From Ruminococcus sp. (lineage in GTDB: Bacteria; Bacillota; Clostridia; Oscillospirales; Ruminococcaceae), in contig JAAVHJ010000008.1 in the NCBI GenBank assembly GCA_014799805.1, forward strand, positions 22,788 through 86,787: a stretch of 64,000 bases of DNA, written 5' to 3'. This document shows, one piece after another, positions 1 to 10,094 of this stretch (its first letter is position 1; each line of letters starts with the position of its first letter). The translations under genes and the position numbers were made by a program. The notes beneath the pieces are model-generated. The model saw only the letters and a program-made list of their open reading frames with translations, was not told the DNA's origin and ran no database searches.

Positions 1-510
1 ACTTGCTAAAATTGTAGTAATTAAATTTTCCAGACGGTCTGTAATACCAGTATTATAATTACTTAAAATATCATTTGTACCAATTTGTAATAATACAACA
101 TCAGGGTCATAGGCTTCAATCATATTTTTGCCATCGCCATAATCTTCCTGAATGGTTTCTAAAATTCCCTGACGGGTTTCCGTGCCTGTCATGTACTGAA
201 TCGCATAACCGCTATAGCCAGCATAATTTCCATCATAAGTGATATTTTCGCCATTATAACTAAATGATTCTGTATCACTACCTTTTGGACCTACCATATC
301 AATATTAGAATAGCCTTGTTTTTCTAATTCATGATAGAGATATTTCCGATAGCCGCCACTAGTCCAATAACCATCTGTGATAGAATCGCCTAATGACATG
401 ATTTTAACTGTTTTTTCAGATTGTTCTTCTGGAAATACTGTCAAAGAACTTGTTGCACAAACAGCACAGGCAATTGCTGTCAATGACGCAGTTAATTTTC
501 TCATATTCAT
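1..510 (-). CDS. SGNH/GDSL-family lipase/esterase, secreted (C-terminus cut by window edge)
   Basis: Reverse translation from ATG at 510: MNMRKLTASLTAIACAVCATSSLTVFPEE...VKIMSLGDSITDGYWTSGGYRKYL...VVLLQIGTNDI; signal peptide, GDS block and GTND block; GGAAG upstream. Confidence 0.85.
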   Translation of the reverse strand, partial: MNMRKLTASLTAIACAVCATSSLTVFPEEQSEKTVKIMSLGDSITDGYWTSGGYRKYLYHELEKQGYSNIDMVGPKGSDTESFSYNGENITYDGNYAGYSGYAIQYMTGTETRQGILETIQEDYGDGKNMIEAYDPDVVLLQIGTNDILSNYNTGITDRLENLITTILAS

Positions 511-546
511 GCGACATCTTCCTTTCTTAAATTAAATGATTCTAAT

Positions 547-582
547 AAAACCCTCATTTTATTGATTTTTATGAGGGTTTTA
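547..582. terminator. Hairpin terminator (aaaaccctcat...atgagggtttt)
   Basis: Inverted repeat with flanking A/T tracts between aspS 3' end and the SGNH gene. Confidence 0.7.
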
Positions 583-600
583 TTAATTTACTAATTAAAA

Positions 601-2376
601 TTATTCTTTAGGCTTTACCATAATGCCCAATACATCAAGATTTTCTTTCTCAACAGGTGACGGACAAGCACTCATGATTTCCGAAGCGTCTTTTACTTTA
701 GGGAATGCCACAACATCACGCAAACTTTCTGCTTTACACAGCAACATAGCTAATCTATCAAGTCCAATGCCCAAACCTCCATGCGGAGGCGCACCATAAT
801 GATAAGCTTCTACTAAAAATCCGAATTTCGCTTGAATTTCTTCATCAGTTAAACCTAATGCTCTGAACATTTTCTGTTGCAATTCATAGTCTGTAATACG
901 CATAGAACCTGAACTTAATTCAATGCCGTTTAATACTAAATCATAAGCTTTTGCAACAACTTTTTCAGGATTAGATTCTAAATATTGCAAACATTCATCT
1001 TCAGGCATTGTAAACGGATGATGCATAGCAAGCCATGTCTGAGAATCTTCGTCCCATTCAAAAAACGGAAATTGCGTAATCCATAAGAAATTTAATTTAT
1101 CTTCTGGAATCATATTTAATTTCTTTGCAACTTCTAAACGCAATGCACCTAATACAGGAAGTGTAATGTTATTTTTATCTGCAATAAATAAAGCCACATC
1201 GCCTTTTTCGCAATTAATTCTAGTTAAAATAGTTTGCATGTCTTGTTCAGAGAAAAATTTTGCAAATGCACAAGTTGGCTTTTCGTCAGCCCAACGAATA
1301 AATGCTAAACCTTTTGCACCGATACCACGCACAAATTCTGTTAATTTATCAATTTCTTTTCTGGATAAGATTTTCACAGCATTTTTTGCGACAATACAAC
1401 GCACACTGCCACCAGATTTCACAGCATTAGCAAACACACTAAAATCAGAATCTTTTACCAAATCTGAAATATCTTGTAATTTCATATCAAATCTGGTATC
1501 AGGCTTATCAGAGCCGTAATCATTCATAGCATCTGCATAAGACAATCTAGGCAACGGCAAAGATACTTCTTGTCCCAGAACATCTTGAATTAATTTCTGT
1601 ACAAAGCCTTCTGTTAATTTTAAAATATCTTCTACGTCCATAAAAGACATTTCTAAATCAATTTGTGTAAATTCTGGTTGTCTGTCTGCTCTTAAATCTT
1701 CGTCTCTGAAACATCTTGCAATTTGAATATAACGCTCCATACCTGCAACCATAAGCAATTGCTTATAAATCTGCGGTGATTGTGGCAACGCATAAAATTC
1801 ACCTTGATGCACTCTGGACGGAATTAAATAATCTCTTGCACCCTCTGGAGTAGATTTCATCATCATGGGCGTTTCGATTTCGATAAAATCATTTGCATAA
1901 AAATATTCTCTTGCACATTTGGCGATTTTATGACGCATAATTAAATTTTTCTGCAAAACGGGTCTTCTTAAATCCAGATAGCGATATTTTAAACGCATTT
2001 CTTCGCCTGCGTTTGTTTCGTTCATAATAACAAATGGCACAGGTTCGGCTTTTGCTAAAATTTTAATTTCTTCGGCAATAATTTCAATATTACCAGTTTT
2101 CATATTTGGATTAATATCCTGACGAATTACAGATTTGCCTTTTACAAGCAATACATATTCATTTTTGCAGGATTCTGCTTTCGCAAAAATTTCTCTATCT
2201 GTTTCATCATTAAATACTAACTGCACTTCGCCGCTTCTGTCTCTCAGCACAATAAAAATTACTTTATTTTTATTTCTGATATATTGCACAAAGCCACCAA
2301 CGACAACTTGCATATCAGGTTCTGTGACTTCTCCGCAACCATGTGTACGTCTTAAATTTCCCATAGATTCAGCCAT
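601..2376 (-). CDS. aspS: Aspartyl-tRNA synthetase
   Basis: Class II aaRS motifs (FRDEDLRADRQPEFTQIDLEMSF, GIGLDRLAMLL), full length 591 aa. Confidence 0.97.
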   Translation of the reverse strand: MAESMGNLRRTHGCGEVTEPDMQVVVGGFVQYIRNKNKVIFIVLRDRSGEVQLVFNDETDREIFAKAESCKNEYVLLVKGKSVIRQDINPNMKTGNIEIIAEEIKILAKAEPVPFVIMNETNAGEEMRLKYRYLDLRRPVLQKNLIMRHKIAKCAREYFYANDFIEIETPMMMKSTPEGARDYLIPSRVHQGEFYALPQSPQIYKQLLMVAGMERYIQIARCFRDEDLRADRQPEFTQIDLEMSFMDVEDILKLTEGFVQKLIQDVLGQEVSLPLPRLSYADAMNDYGSDKPDTRFDMKLQDISDLVKDSDFSVFANAVKSGGSVRCIVAKNAVKILSRKEIDKLTEFVRGIGAKGLAFIRWADEKPTCAFAKFFSEQDMQTILTRINCEKGDVALFIADKNNITLPVLGALRLEVAKKLNMIPEDKLNFLWITQFPFFEWDEDSQTWLAMHHPFTMPEDECLQYLESNPEKVVAKAYDLVLNGIELSSGSMRITDYELQQKMFRALGLTDEEIQAKFGFLVEAYHYGAPPHGGLGIGLDRLAMLLCKAESLRDVVAFPKVKDASEIMSACPSPVEKENLDVLGIMVKPKE

Positions 2377-2389
2377 AATTTACAACTCC

Positions 2390-3700
2390 TTAATTTAAAT
2401 TCATTGCTAATCTATCTGCAATTTCAATCTCTGAAAAATGCTTGACAAAATCATTATCTAATTTAATAGCAATTTTTTCCCCAGATTTCATATTTTTTAA
2501 AACAGCTTCATTTTGTTCTAATTCATTATCGCCCAGTACTAACACAAATCTGGCATGAATTTTATCAGCATATTTCATTTGGGCTCTTAAACTTCTGCCC
2601 ATCACATCAGTTTGTGCAGAAATGCCCTCACAACGGAGCTGTGCTGTAAATTGCATCGCTTTTGCATTTGCGGATTCGCCCATAGGAACAAAACAAATAT
2701 CACAAGCATTAGATTCTGATAAATTTACGCCCTGATTTTTGAGTGTTAATAACAAACGCTCTAATCCCATGCCAAAGCCAAGTGCTGGTGTAGGCTGACC
2801 ACCTAATTGAGCAATTAAGCCGTCATAACGACCACCGCCGCAAATAGTTCCTTGTGAGCCAATATCCGTTGTTACAAATTCAAATACTGTTTTTGTATAA
2901 TAATCTAAACCTCTGACAATTCTAGGATTTACAGAATATTTTATATTTAATAAATCCAGATTTGCTTTTAAATTTTCAAAATGCGTGTTACAATCTTCAC
3001 ATAAATAATCTAAAATCACAGGGGCATTTTTTGCAATTTCCTGACAAACAGGACTTTTGCAATCTAAAATTCGCATTGGATTTTTTTCCAGACGCTCTTG
3101 ACAAGTTTCACAAAGTTGTTCTTTAGAACTAGAAAAATAATCTTTTAAAGCCTTATGGTAATTTTTTCGGCATGCAGGACAACCTATGGAATTAATATTT
3201 AATTCTATTCCTGTTAAGCCTATCTGGTCAAGAATTTGCTTTGCAAGACTGATAACTTCTGCATCTGCACTTGGCAAACCAGAACCTGCCATTTCCACAC
3301 CAAACTGGTGAAATTCTCTTAATCTTCCTGCTTGTGGGCGTTCATGTCTGAAACAGGATAGAATATAATATACTTTTTGTGGCAAAGCTTCATTCAGCAA
3401 GCCATTTTGGAGCATTGCTCTGATAGTTCCTGCTGTGCCTTCAGGTCTAAGCGTAAATTTAGATTCTTTTGCAGAAACTGTATACATTTCTTTTTGTACA
3501 ACATCTGTTGTTTCACCAACGCCACGGCAAAACAGCTCTGTTTGCTCAAAAGTCGGGATTCTGATTTCTTGAAATCCATATACATTGGCAGTTGTTCTTA
3601 GAAAGTTTTCAAGATTCTGCCAATCACGACTAACAGACGGCAAAATATCTTCTGTGCCGTTCGGTCGTTTTAATAAACTCATTTCAATTTCACACTCCAA
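2390..3700 (-). CDS. hisS: Histidyl-tRNA synthetase
   Basis: RPEGTAGTIRAML, GGGRYDGL, ALGFGMGLERLLL motifs. Confidence 0.97.
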   Translation of the reverse strand: MECEIEMSLLKRPNGTEDILPSVSRDWQNLENFLRTTANVYGFQEIRIPTFEQTELFCRGVGETTDVVQKEMYTVSAKESKFTLRPEGTAGTIRAMLQNGLLNEALPQKVYYILSCFRHERPQAGRLREFHQFGVEMAGSGLPSADAEVISLAKQILDQIGLTGIELNINSIGCPACRKNYHKALKDYFSSSKEQLCETCQERLEKNPMRILDCKSPVCQEIAKNAPVILDYLCEDCNTHFENLKANLDLLNIKYSVNPRIVRGLDYYTKTVFEFVTTDIGSQGTICGGGRYDGLIAQLGGQPTPALGFGMGLERLLLTLKNQGVNLSESNACDICFVPMGESANAKAMQFTAQLRCEGISAQTDVMGRSLRAQMKYADKIHARFVLVLGDNELEQNEAVLKNMKSGEKIAIKLDNDFVKHFSEIEIADRLAMNLN

Positions 3701-3721
3701 TTATTTCATAATTTTTCTATG

Positions 3722-4813
3722 TTATCCAAAATATTTCTGCATAAGTGCCTTTTTCAGCGTTTCCGCCTTTTCCAGCACCCGTTTCACTGCTGATTTTGAT
3801 TTTTCGGTTTGTTCTGCGAAGTCGGCAAATTTCTGTTGAAGTTCAAGGGGTGGAAGAATTATTTTACGCTTTTGAAAATCTTTAAAATCAATATTATCTG
3901 CCGTCACTGCTCTAACTCTTTGCAAAATATCACTTTCAATTGATTTAAAATAATGCAACATAAATTTTACAATAATTTTATCATTTGGCACAAAAGCCTT
4001 CATATCCTGATTAATGGTAACAGGAACACTGTTGATTGCAATTGGCAATGTATGTTTTAATATTCCACTTCTTATTACCATAAGAACAGATTCAGATGGA
4101 ATAAATTTTACAGAACTATTCTCAACAGCTTCATATGTTATATGGTCTATGCTGTCACTTATTATTTCTGATTTCATATCTTTTGGAGAAATCCATACAA
4201 TATCACCTGTAAAATATTCTGGATGACTTTTAGATGGTGTCCCTCCGCCGTAAATAGCTTTACAAACATCAGTAATACAGACAGTATGCCATTTCATGGA
4301 ATTATTAATAGCATCTCCAAACATCTCTACAAATTTCGCTTTAACAAGCAAATCTAACTTTTCAATTATCTGATTGCAAAGTTCAATAGTGCAAGTTACT
4401 TTGTCGAAGATTGAAGCTATTTGATGCTGTTGTTCAAGAATAGGAAGATTCAATTCAATCTCTTCAATATAGCCTTTTGAAATATGCTTTATTCCTGCAC
4501 CCTTAAATCCATTTTGCAGAATATGTATATTTCCAGATAAATATTGATAAACAAGTTTAACACTAAAGTCATTTCTTTTTGCAAAAAACACAATACAATC
4601 TGTTGATGTTGAAAATGGTTCATTACAGTAATGTATACTTGCATTGCCACCTGTACCAAAAATTAAAGCTTCACTATGATATAATGCCTGATTATAAAAT
4701 TTAGTTTGCATATTACTTGAATTGAAAAATTTATACTTTCCAAAAACAAGCCCATCACCAGCTTTAATTTTAGATTTTTTTTGTGCCTCAAAATAATCAC
4801 TAAATTTATTCAT
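3722..4813 (-). CDS. Type I restriction-modification specificity subunit (HsdS-like), orphan in this window
   Basis: Two target-recognition-domain halves, each ending in a conserved helix (LPILEQQHQIASIFDKV..., LPPLELQQKFADFAEQTEKSK); no hsdR/hsdM nearby. Confidence 0.9.
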   Translation of the reverse strand: MNKFSDYFEAQKKSKIKAGDGLVFGKYKFFNSSNMQTKFYNQALYHSEALIFGTGGNASIHYCNEPFSTSTDCIVFFAKRNDFSVKLVYQYLSGNIHILQNGFKGAGIKHISKGYIEEIELNLPILEQQHQIASIFDKVTCTIELCNQIIEKLDLLVKAKFVEMFGDAINNSMKWHTVCITDVCKAIYGGGTPSKSHPEYFTGDIVWISPKDMKSEIISDSIDHITYEAVENSSVKFIPSESVLMVIRSGILKHTLPIAINSVPVTINQDMKAFVPNDKIIVKFMLHYFKSIESDILQRVRAVTADNIDFKDFQKRKIILPPLELQQKFADFAEQTEKSKSAVKRVLEKAETLKKALMQKYFG

Positions 4814-4904
4814 TTAGTACTCCTTGAACCATTTACTTCCTATGCCTCTGAATTTTAATTACTATCCAGAGGCATAACAGTCTTATTTTTTAATTTTTTT
4901 AAAA

Positions 4905-5306
4905 TTACAGAGACGGACTGCCAATTTCCCGCCAGTCCAAATCGCCTCTTTCTAAAGCCATAATTAAAGCTTCTGCTGTTGCAATATTTGTTGCCATAGG
5001 AACATTATGCACATCACACAAACGCAATAGCGTCATGTCATTAAATTCCGTTGATCTTGGATTCGGGTCACGGAAAAATAATAACACATCAACTTCATTG
5101 CAGGAAATTCTTGCTGCAATCTGCTCACCGCCACCTTGTGAACCGCTAAAATATTTCCGTATTGGCAAGCCTGTTGCTTCACCTACAACTTTTCCTGTTG
5201 TACCTGTGGCACATAAATCATATCTTGACAGAATGCCACAATATGCAGTACAAAACTGTATCATCAATTCTTTTTTGGCATCATGTGCAATTAAAGCAAT
5301 TGTCAT
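4905..5306 (-). CDS. mgsA: Methylglyoxal synthase
   Basis: IALIAHDAKK, ATGTTG, SGSQGGGEQIAARI, DVLLFFRDP motifs. Confidence 0.95.
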   Translation of the reverse strand: MTIALIAHDAKKELMIQFCTAYCGILSRYDLCATGTTGKVVGEATGLPIRKYFSGSQGGGEQIAARISCNEVDVLLFFRDPNPRSTEFNDMTLLRLCDVHNVPMATNIATAEALIMALERGDLDWREIGSPSL

Positions 5307-5348
5307 AACTTAACATCATTCCTTTCTACCGCTGGAGCGGTTTATTTC

Positions 5349-6092
5349 TTATTTAATCACCAGCGGAACTTGTTCGCCAGTCAATCGCTTGGAAATAGCA
5401 TCAAATGCCGCCAGACTTGGGGCATCTACTGGAAGAACTTTTCCTTTTCCAGTTGCTTCTTTCAACATGAAATCATCAGGAATCACGCCTAAAAGCTGAA
5501 TTCCTACTGTATCAATAATTTCGTCCAGATGATGAATCATATGACTGCGAATTGTTTCTGGACTGACTTTATTAATAATTAATCTCTGTCGTTTATTGCC
5601 ACGAGTATAAAACTCATCTGACATCATAGTAGCGTCACGAATACAAATTGGGTCAGGTGTTGTCACAACTAGAATTAAATTTGCCTGTTCCACAATATCA
5701 AATACATGGGAACTGATACCTGCACCAGTATCAATAATAATAAAATCATAAAATTTTCTAACACTTTTGCAAATATCTACGACCTGTTTTGCAGTTACTG
5801 TCATAAATGGGTCTTTGGGAGCACATAAAATTTCCAAATTACTTGCAGATGGTACACGGGTTACAGCATCTAAAATAGGCATTTTTTGCTTTAACACATT
5901 ACCTAAATCATAATTTACATTACCATTCATACCAAACATAATATCTAAACAACGCAACCCGAAATCAAGTTCAATAATCAGTGTTCGGTGTCCTTGTTTT
6001 GCAAGTGTATAGCCAATCCCATAACTAATAGATGATTTACCAGTACCACCTTTGCCCGAAGTAATTGCAATCAATTTTGGTTCTTTTGCCAA
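5349..6092 (-). CDS. minD: MinD-like septum-site ATPase (no obvious C-terminal membrane-targeting helix)
   Basis: Deviant Walker A GKGGTGKSS, ELDFGLRCLDIMFG, VTTPDPICIRDA; protein ends at GEQVPLVIK. Confidence 0.85.
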   Translation of the reverse strand: MAKEPKLIAITSGKGGTGKSSISYGIGYTLAKQGHRTLIIELDFGLRCLDIMFGMNGNVNYDLGNVLKQKMPILDAVTRVPSASNLEILCAPKDPFMTVTAKQVVDICKSVRKFYDFIIIDTGAGISSHVFDIVEQANLILVVTTPDPICIRDATMMSDEFYTRGNKRQRLIINKVSPETIRSHMIHHLDEIIDTVGIQLLGVIPDDFMLKEATGKGKVLPVDAPSLAAFDAISKRLTGEQVPLVIK

Positions 6093-6266
6093 ACAGAACG
6101 CCTCCTTTCCAAATTGGTCAACATATCACAAGTATCTATCAAATATACTTAATTATAATTATAGCACAAATATGAATTTTGTCAAATTTATTTAGGGCAT
6201 TTGCTATATTTTTGTGAAAATCGTTAAATTTCAACTTACAAAATTAGGAATTTCAACGAAAAAATA

Positions 6267-8645
6267 TTATTCTCCATCATCTTCATTGTCTCTATCATCA
6301 TTACGATTTCTATTATTATTGTTTTGATGGTCATCATCATCACGATTTCTATTGCTACTGTTTTGATTGTCATCATCATCATTACGATTTCTATTGCTAC
6401 TGTTTTGATTGTCATCATCATCATCACGATTTCTATTGCTACTATTTTGATTGTCATCATCATCATGATTTCTATTGCTACTATTTTGATTGTCTTCATC
6501 ATCATCATCATGATTTCTATTGCTACTGTTTTGATTGTCATCATCATCACGATTTCTATTGCTACTGTTTTGATTGTCTTCATCATCACGATTTCTATTG
6601 CTACTGTTTTGATTGTCTTCATCATCATCTTCATTATCACTATCATCGTCTTCATCTTCGTTATAAATTTCATCGTAGAGCTCTAAAATAGAACGAATCA
6701 TATATTTAGAATATTCTCCACCTTCTACAACACCAGCAAAAGCAATTTTAGGGTCATCTGTTGGTGCATAGCCAATAAACACAGAATCCTGATAATGACT
6801 ATCTGATTGTGGTGTACCAGTTTTAATAGCGACTTTATAGCCCAGATTCTGGAGTGAATATTTTGACGGAAAACTATTGCCAGAAGCCATAATCATACCT
6901 TGTTCAATTGTTTCATATACATCATCATATTGCAAATCAATTCTGGAAGCAACAGTAGGCTTTGTTTTCTTAATACATTTATTTTGACTATAATCCCAGA
7001 TGCTATCAACTAAATACGGCTCATAACGAACGCCCTCATTTGCAATAGTACAGGCTACACAAGCCAATTGCAAAGGCGTTACCATAGTTTCACCATTACC
7101 AATACCCGCCTGCAATACTTGTCCAGCCGTCCAGTCAATCCCTAATTTTTCATATTGTTCTGGAGTCGCCATATAACCAGTAGAATCTATTGTTTCAATT
7201 CCTGTATTTTGACCAATGCCATATAAATTAGCATATTCTGTAATTTTATCAATATTCAACATTTTAGATAATTCATAAAAATAGGAATTGCAAGAAACCA
7301 TTAATGCCCTTGGTACAGCAATATTACTATGAAAACCTGTACAATGAAATGTTACATCAAAATATTGATAATCTTTTTGGCAATAAAAAGTTGTATTACC
7401 TGTGACAATTCCCTCATTTAAACCAGCGGTTGCCGTAATCGTCTTAAAAGTTGAACCAGGACGATATAAACCCATAGTCACACGGTTAAATAATGGCTGA
7501 CCTGTATCATTTATCAAATCTTCATAATTTTCAGAATATAATTTCAAATCATAAGTCGGTGCAGTCGCCTCACCGAGAACAGCTCCTGTTTTCGCATCTA
7601 AGACAACTAAAGCACCATTATTAATTACATTGCCGTCTTCATCTTTTTTCATATTATAGCCACTGAAATCATCAAGAAAATTTTCCAGAATTTCCTGTAA
7701 TCCTCTTTGAAATTCGCTATTAATTGTCAATTTTACTGTATTTCCAGAAATAACGGGCTCTGTAATTTCATCTGAAATTAATTCACCTTTTTCAAATACA
7801 ATTTTTCTAGTTCCCTCTGTGCCTTGCAATTCTTCTTCCAAGGCTTTTTCAATACCACTTCTGCCAACAATTGCGTCCATAGAATAGCCCTTTGCTTTAT
7901 ATTCTTCTGCATCTTCAGCATAAATAGGACCTGTTGTACCAATCTCATGTGGAATCACATCACCAATTTCAATCCTGCGTTCTGGAATCTGTTCAATCAC
8001 AACACCGTTTAACTGCAAAGATAATTGCGAAATTTCCGTAACAACATCCATAGATAATTCATCTGCGACTTGAAATTTATTTGTCATAGAAAAATCATAT
8101 TGCAACATCGCATAACGCAGACCTGCAATCATGCGTTGTTGTCTAGGTGTATAATTTTCTGAAATTTCATAACTTTCACATAAAATTTCCATGCAGTCAT
8201 CAGCCGTTGCATAGTTATTCACACCGATTTTTTTTTTCATGGCATTTAATTCATCATCTGATACATCAACACGGAACCGATAAGGCGAATTTAACGAAAT
8301 TGGCAATGTATCAGACCATTCTGTCTTAGAATCTGATAAAATTTGCACCAATCTTAATAAAATTTCATTTGCTTTCTGATTATCAGACGGAAAATTTGCT
8401 TCATCAATCATCACAGCATAAGTTACATGATTACCAACAATGACATTTCCCTCTGCGTCAATAATTTCACCACGGGTTGCAGAAATTTTCTGTGTATAAA
8501 CTGACTGTACAGACGTATCTTTATGATAGCTATCTGATTCGACAACCTGAATTTTCATTAATCGCAATGCACAAAAACAAGTACATGTCAGCACTAACAG
8601 CACTGACAGTACAATTTTGACATAATCTGAAATATCTCGCATCAT
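6267..8645 (-). CDS. Penicillin-binding protein 2 (transpeptidase) with long Asp/Asn/Ser/Arg repeat tail
   Basis: PBP dimerisation domain; catalytic STFK, SCN, KTGT motifs; position downstream of mreBCD. Confidence 0.93.
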   Translation of the reverse strand: MMRDISDYVKIVLSVLLVLTCTCFCALRLMKIQVVESDSYHKDTSVQSVYTQKISATRGEIIDAEGNVIVGNHVTYAVMIDEANFPSDNQKANEILLRLVQILSDSKTEWSDTLPISLNSPYRFRVDVSDDELNAMKKKIGVNNYATADDCMEILCESYEISENYTPRQQRMIAGLRYAMLQYDFSMTNKFQVADELSMDVVTEISQLSLQLNGVVIEQIPERRIEIGDVIPHEIGTTGPIYAEDAEEYKAKGYSMDAIVGRSGIEKALEEELQGTEGTRKIVFEKGELISDEITEPVISGNTVKLTINSEFQRGLQEILENFLDDFSGYNMKKDEDGNVINNGALVVLDAKTGAVLGEATAPTYDLKLYSENYEDLINDTGQPLFNRVTMGLYRPGSTFKTITATAGLNEGIVTGNTTFYCQKDYQYFDVTFHCTGFHSNIAVPRALMVSCNSYFYELSKMLNIDKITEYANLYGIGQNTGIETIDSTGYMATPEQYEKLGIDWTAGQVLQAGIGNGETMVTPLQLACVACTIANEGVRYEPYLVDSIWDYSQNKCIKKTKPTVASRIDLQYDDVYETIEQGMIMASGNSFPSKYSLQNLGYKVAIKTGTPQSDSHYQDSVFIGYAPTDDPKIAFAGVVEGGEYSKYMIRSILELYDEIYNEDEDDDSDNEDDDEDNQNSSNRNRDDEDNQNSSNRNRDDDDNQNSSNRNHDDDDEDNQNSSNRNHDDDDNQNSSNRNRDDDDDNQNSSNRNRNDDDDNQNSSNRNRDDDDHQNNNNRNRNDDRDNEDDGE
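6306..6640 (-). repeat. In-frame tandem repeat encoding (D/E)nNQNSSNRN(R/H), seven copies plus a divergent eighth
   Basis: Near-identical nucleotide unit gatttctattgctactrttttgattgtc repeated with variable atc spacers. Confidence 0.95.
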
Positions 8646-8666
8646 AATAACAACACCCTTAACATA

Positions 8667-9233
8667 TTAATCCGAATCTGTGGACAAATTCATTTTTTCT
8701 AATTTCTGAATTCTATGACTTCCGCATCTTTCAGCAATTTTTTTAATTAAAAAATAAAATACAAATGCTGAAAGCACTGTCATAATACCACTTGGCAAAA
8801 TATATTTTTCCAGAATTTTATCCGAACCCTCATAATCCCAGATTGCATAATAAAATATATAATCCATAAAGCTTTGTATCACGACACAAATTACAGTTAA
8901 AAATAGCATATTTAATAATTTTTGTTTTAATAAATATCGATATAATAGCGAAACACCAGTGCAACAGATGACTAATAAAATGCCATTACAGCCAATTAAT
9001 TTCCCACATGCAATATCTAATAATAGACCGCAAACAGCTCCCACAGACATTGCCTGCACTTCTCCTGTATGAGATGCAATGCACAATGCTAACGGAATTA
9101 ATAACAATGGCTTGCGATAACTTCCAGACGTTTCCAATAAATAACAAACAAAAATCAAAAAAATAAATATCATCCATTTTTTCACTTGTAGTATCATATA
9201 TTTTTTTTTCTGATTTTTAACGCTAATCTGCAT
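8667..9233 (-). CDS. mreD: Rod shape-determining protein MreD
   Basis: Hydrophobic ~190 aa protein between mreC and pbp2. Confidence 0.85.
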   Translation of the reverse strand: MQISVKNQKKKYMILQVKKWMIFIFLIFVCYLLETSGSYRKPLLLIPLALCIASHTGEVQAMSVGAVCGLLLDIACGKLIGCNGILLVICCTGVSLLYRYLLKQKLLNMLFLTVICVVIQSFMDYIFYYAIWDYEGSDKILEKYILPSGIMTVLSAFVFYFLIKKIAERCGSHRIQKLEKMNLSTDSD

Positions 9234-10083
9234 TAAAATTTTCCGCCTTTCCGTTAAAATCTGTAATCACAACAACCATGCTTAAATTTTTCAAATCAGA
9301 AGCTGGTTCAATTGCAGCATAAGCTGTTAATCCTGTATCGTCCATTGCAACATCTTTTACATAACCGATAACATAGCCCTCAGGAAATAAACCATTTTCC
9401 CCTGTTGTTAAAATAATTTTTTCTTTTTTCAGACTGGTATCTTTATCAAGATATTCTAATTTACAAAGTCCGTCCATCGCAAGGGAAATACTTCCTGTTA
9501 AAATGCCTTTCTCTCTTGAGGCACTGGTACAGGCTGAAACTGACAAATCAGGTGATAAAATCGTTGTTACTTTTGAAGTATGTTCTCCAAGCTCTGTAAT
9601 CACACCAACAAGCCCTAAATCACTCACAACAGTATCATATAAGCTAACACCATCTTCTGACCCGCCGTCAATCATAAAAGACCCATAGACATCATTTGTC
9701 ACATAACCTATCACATCAAATGGAGCTGTCATAGAATAATCATCATGTTTTTCTTTAATTCCAATAAATGCTTGTAGTCTTTCCAATTCTGCTTTCGTGT
9801 CTTCATAATCTGCAAGTTCTGTATGGATTTTATTAATTTCCTGTCGCAATTCCCTGTTTTCTTCATAATAACTTTCTGCATTACGATATAAATCTAATAC
9901 ATATTCTACCTTTTCAGAAATCGCATTAGAAGCTTTCTGAAATGGTGCAATTGCAGTCTGAAATAAACTAACAGCTCCGATTGTATAACCGCCAACAAAT
10001 ACTGCATATAGCATAATCCCAATCAGCAATGCAAGCAAACAAAGCATAATTCTAAATTTTATACTTTTCAGAAAATTCATCAT
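9223..10083 (-). CDS. mreC: Rod shape-determining protein MreC
   Basis: N-terminal TM, coiled coil, beta domain (VIGYVTNDVYGSFMIDGGSEDGV). Confidence 0.93.
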   Translation of the reverse strand: MMNFLKSIKFRIMLCLLALLIGIMLYAVFVGGYTIGAVSLFQTAIAPFQKASNAISEKVEYVLDLYRNAESYYEENRELRQEINKIHTELADYEDTKAELERLQAFIGIKEKHDDYSMTAPFDVIGYVTNDVYGSFMIDGGSEDGVSLYDTVVSDLGLVGVITELGEHTSKVTTILSPDLSVSACTSASREKGILTGSISLAMDGLCKLEYLDKDTSLKKEKIILTTGENGLFPEGYVIGYVKDVAMDDTGLTAYAAIEPASDLKNLSMVVVITDFNGKAENFNAD

Positions 10084-10094
10084 ATGCTGTCACC

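Noticed and set aside
4841-4876. Hairpin tatgcctctg...ccagaggcata between mgsA and hsdS
   Set aside because: Clear inverted repeat but no T tract on the transcribed strand; not called as a terminator.
6236-6686. ORFs 6236-6673 (-) and 6324-6686 (+) in the PBP2 repeat region
   Set aside because: Low-complexity alternate-frame readings of the tandem repeat (Met/Ile/Thr/Val only); the PBP2 frame explains the sequence.
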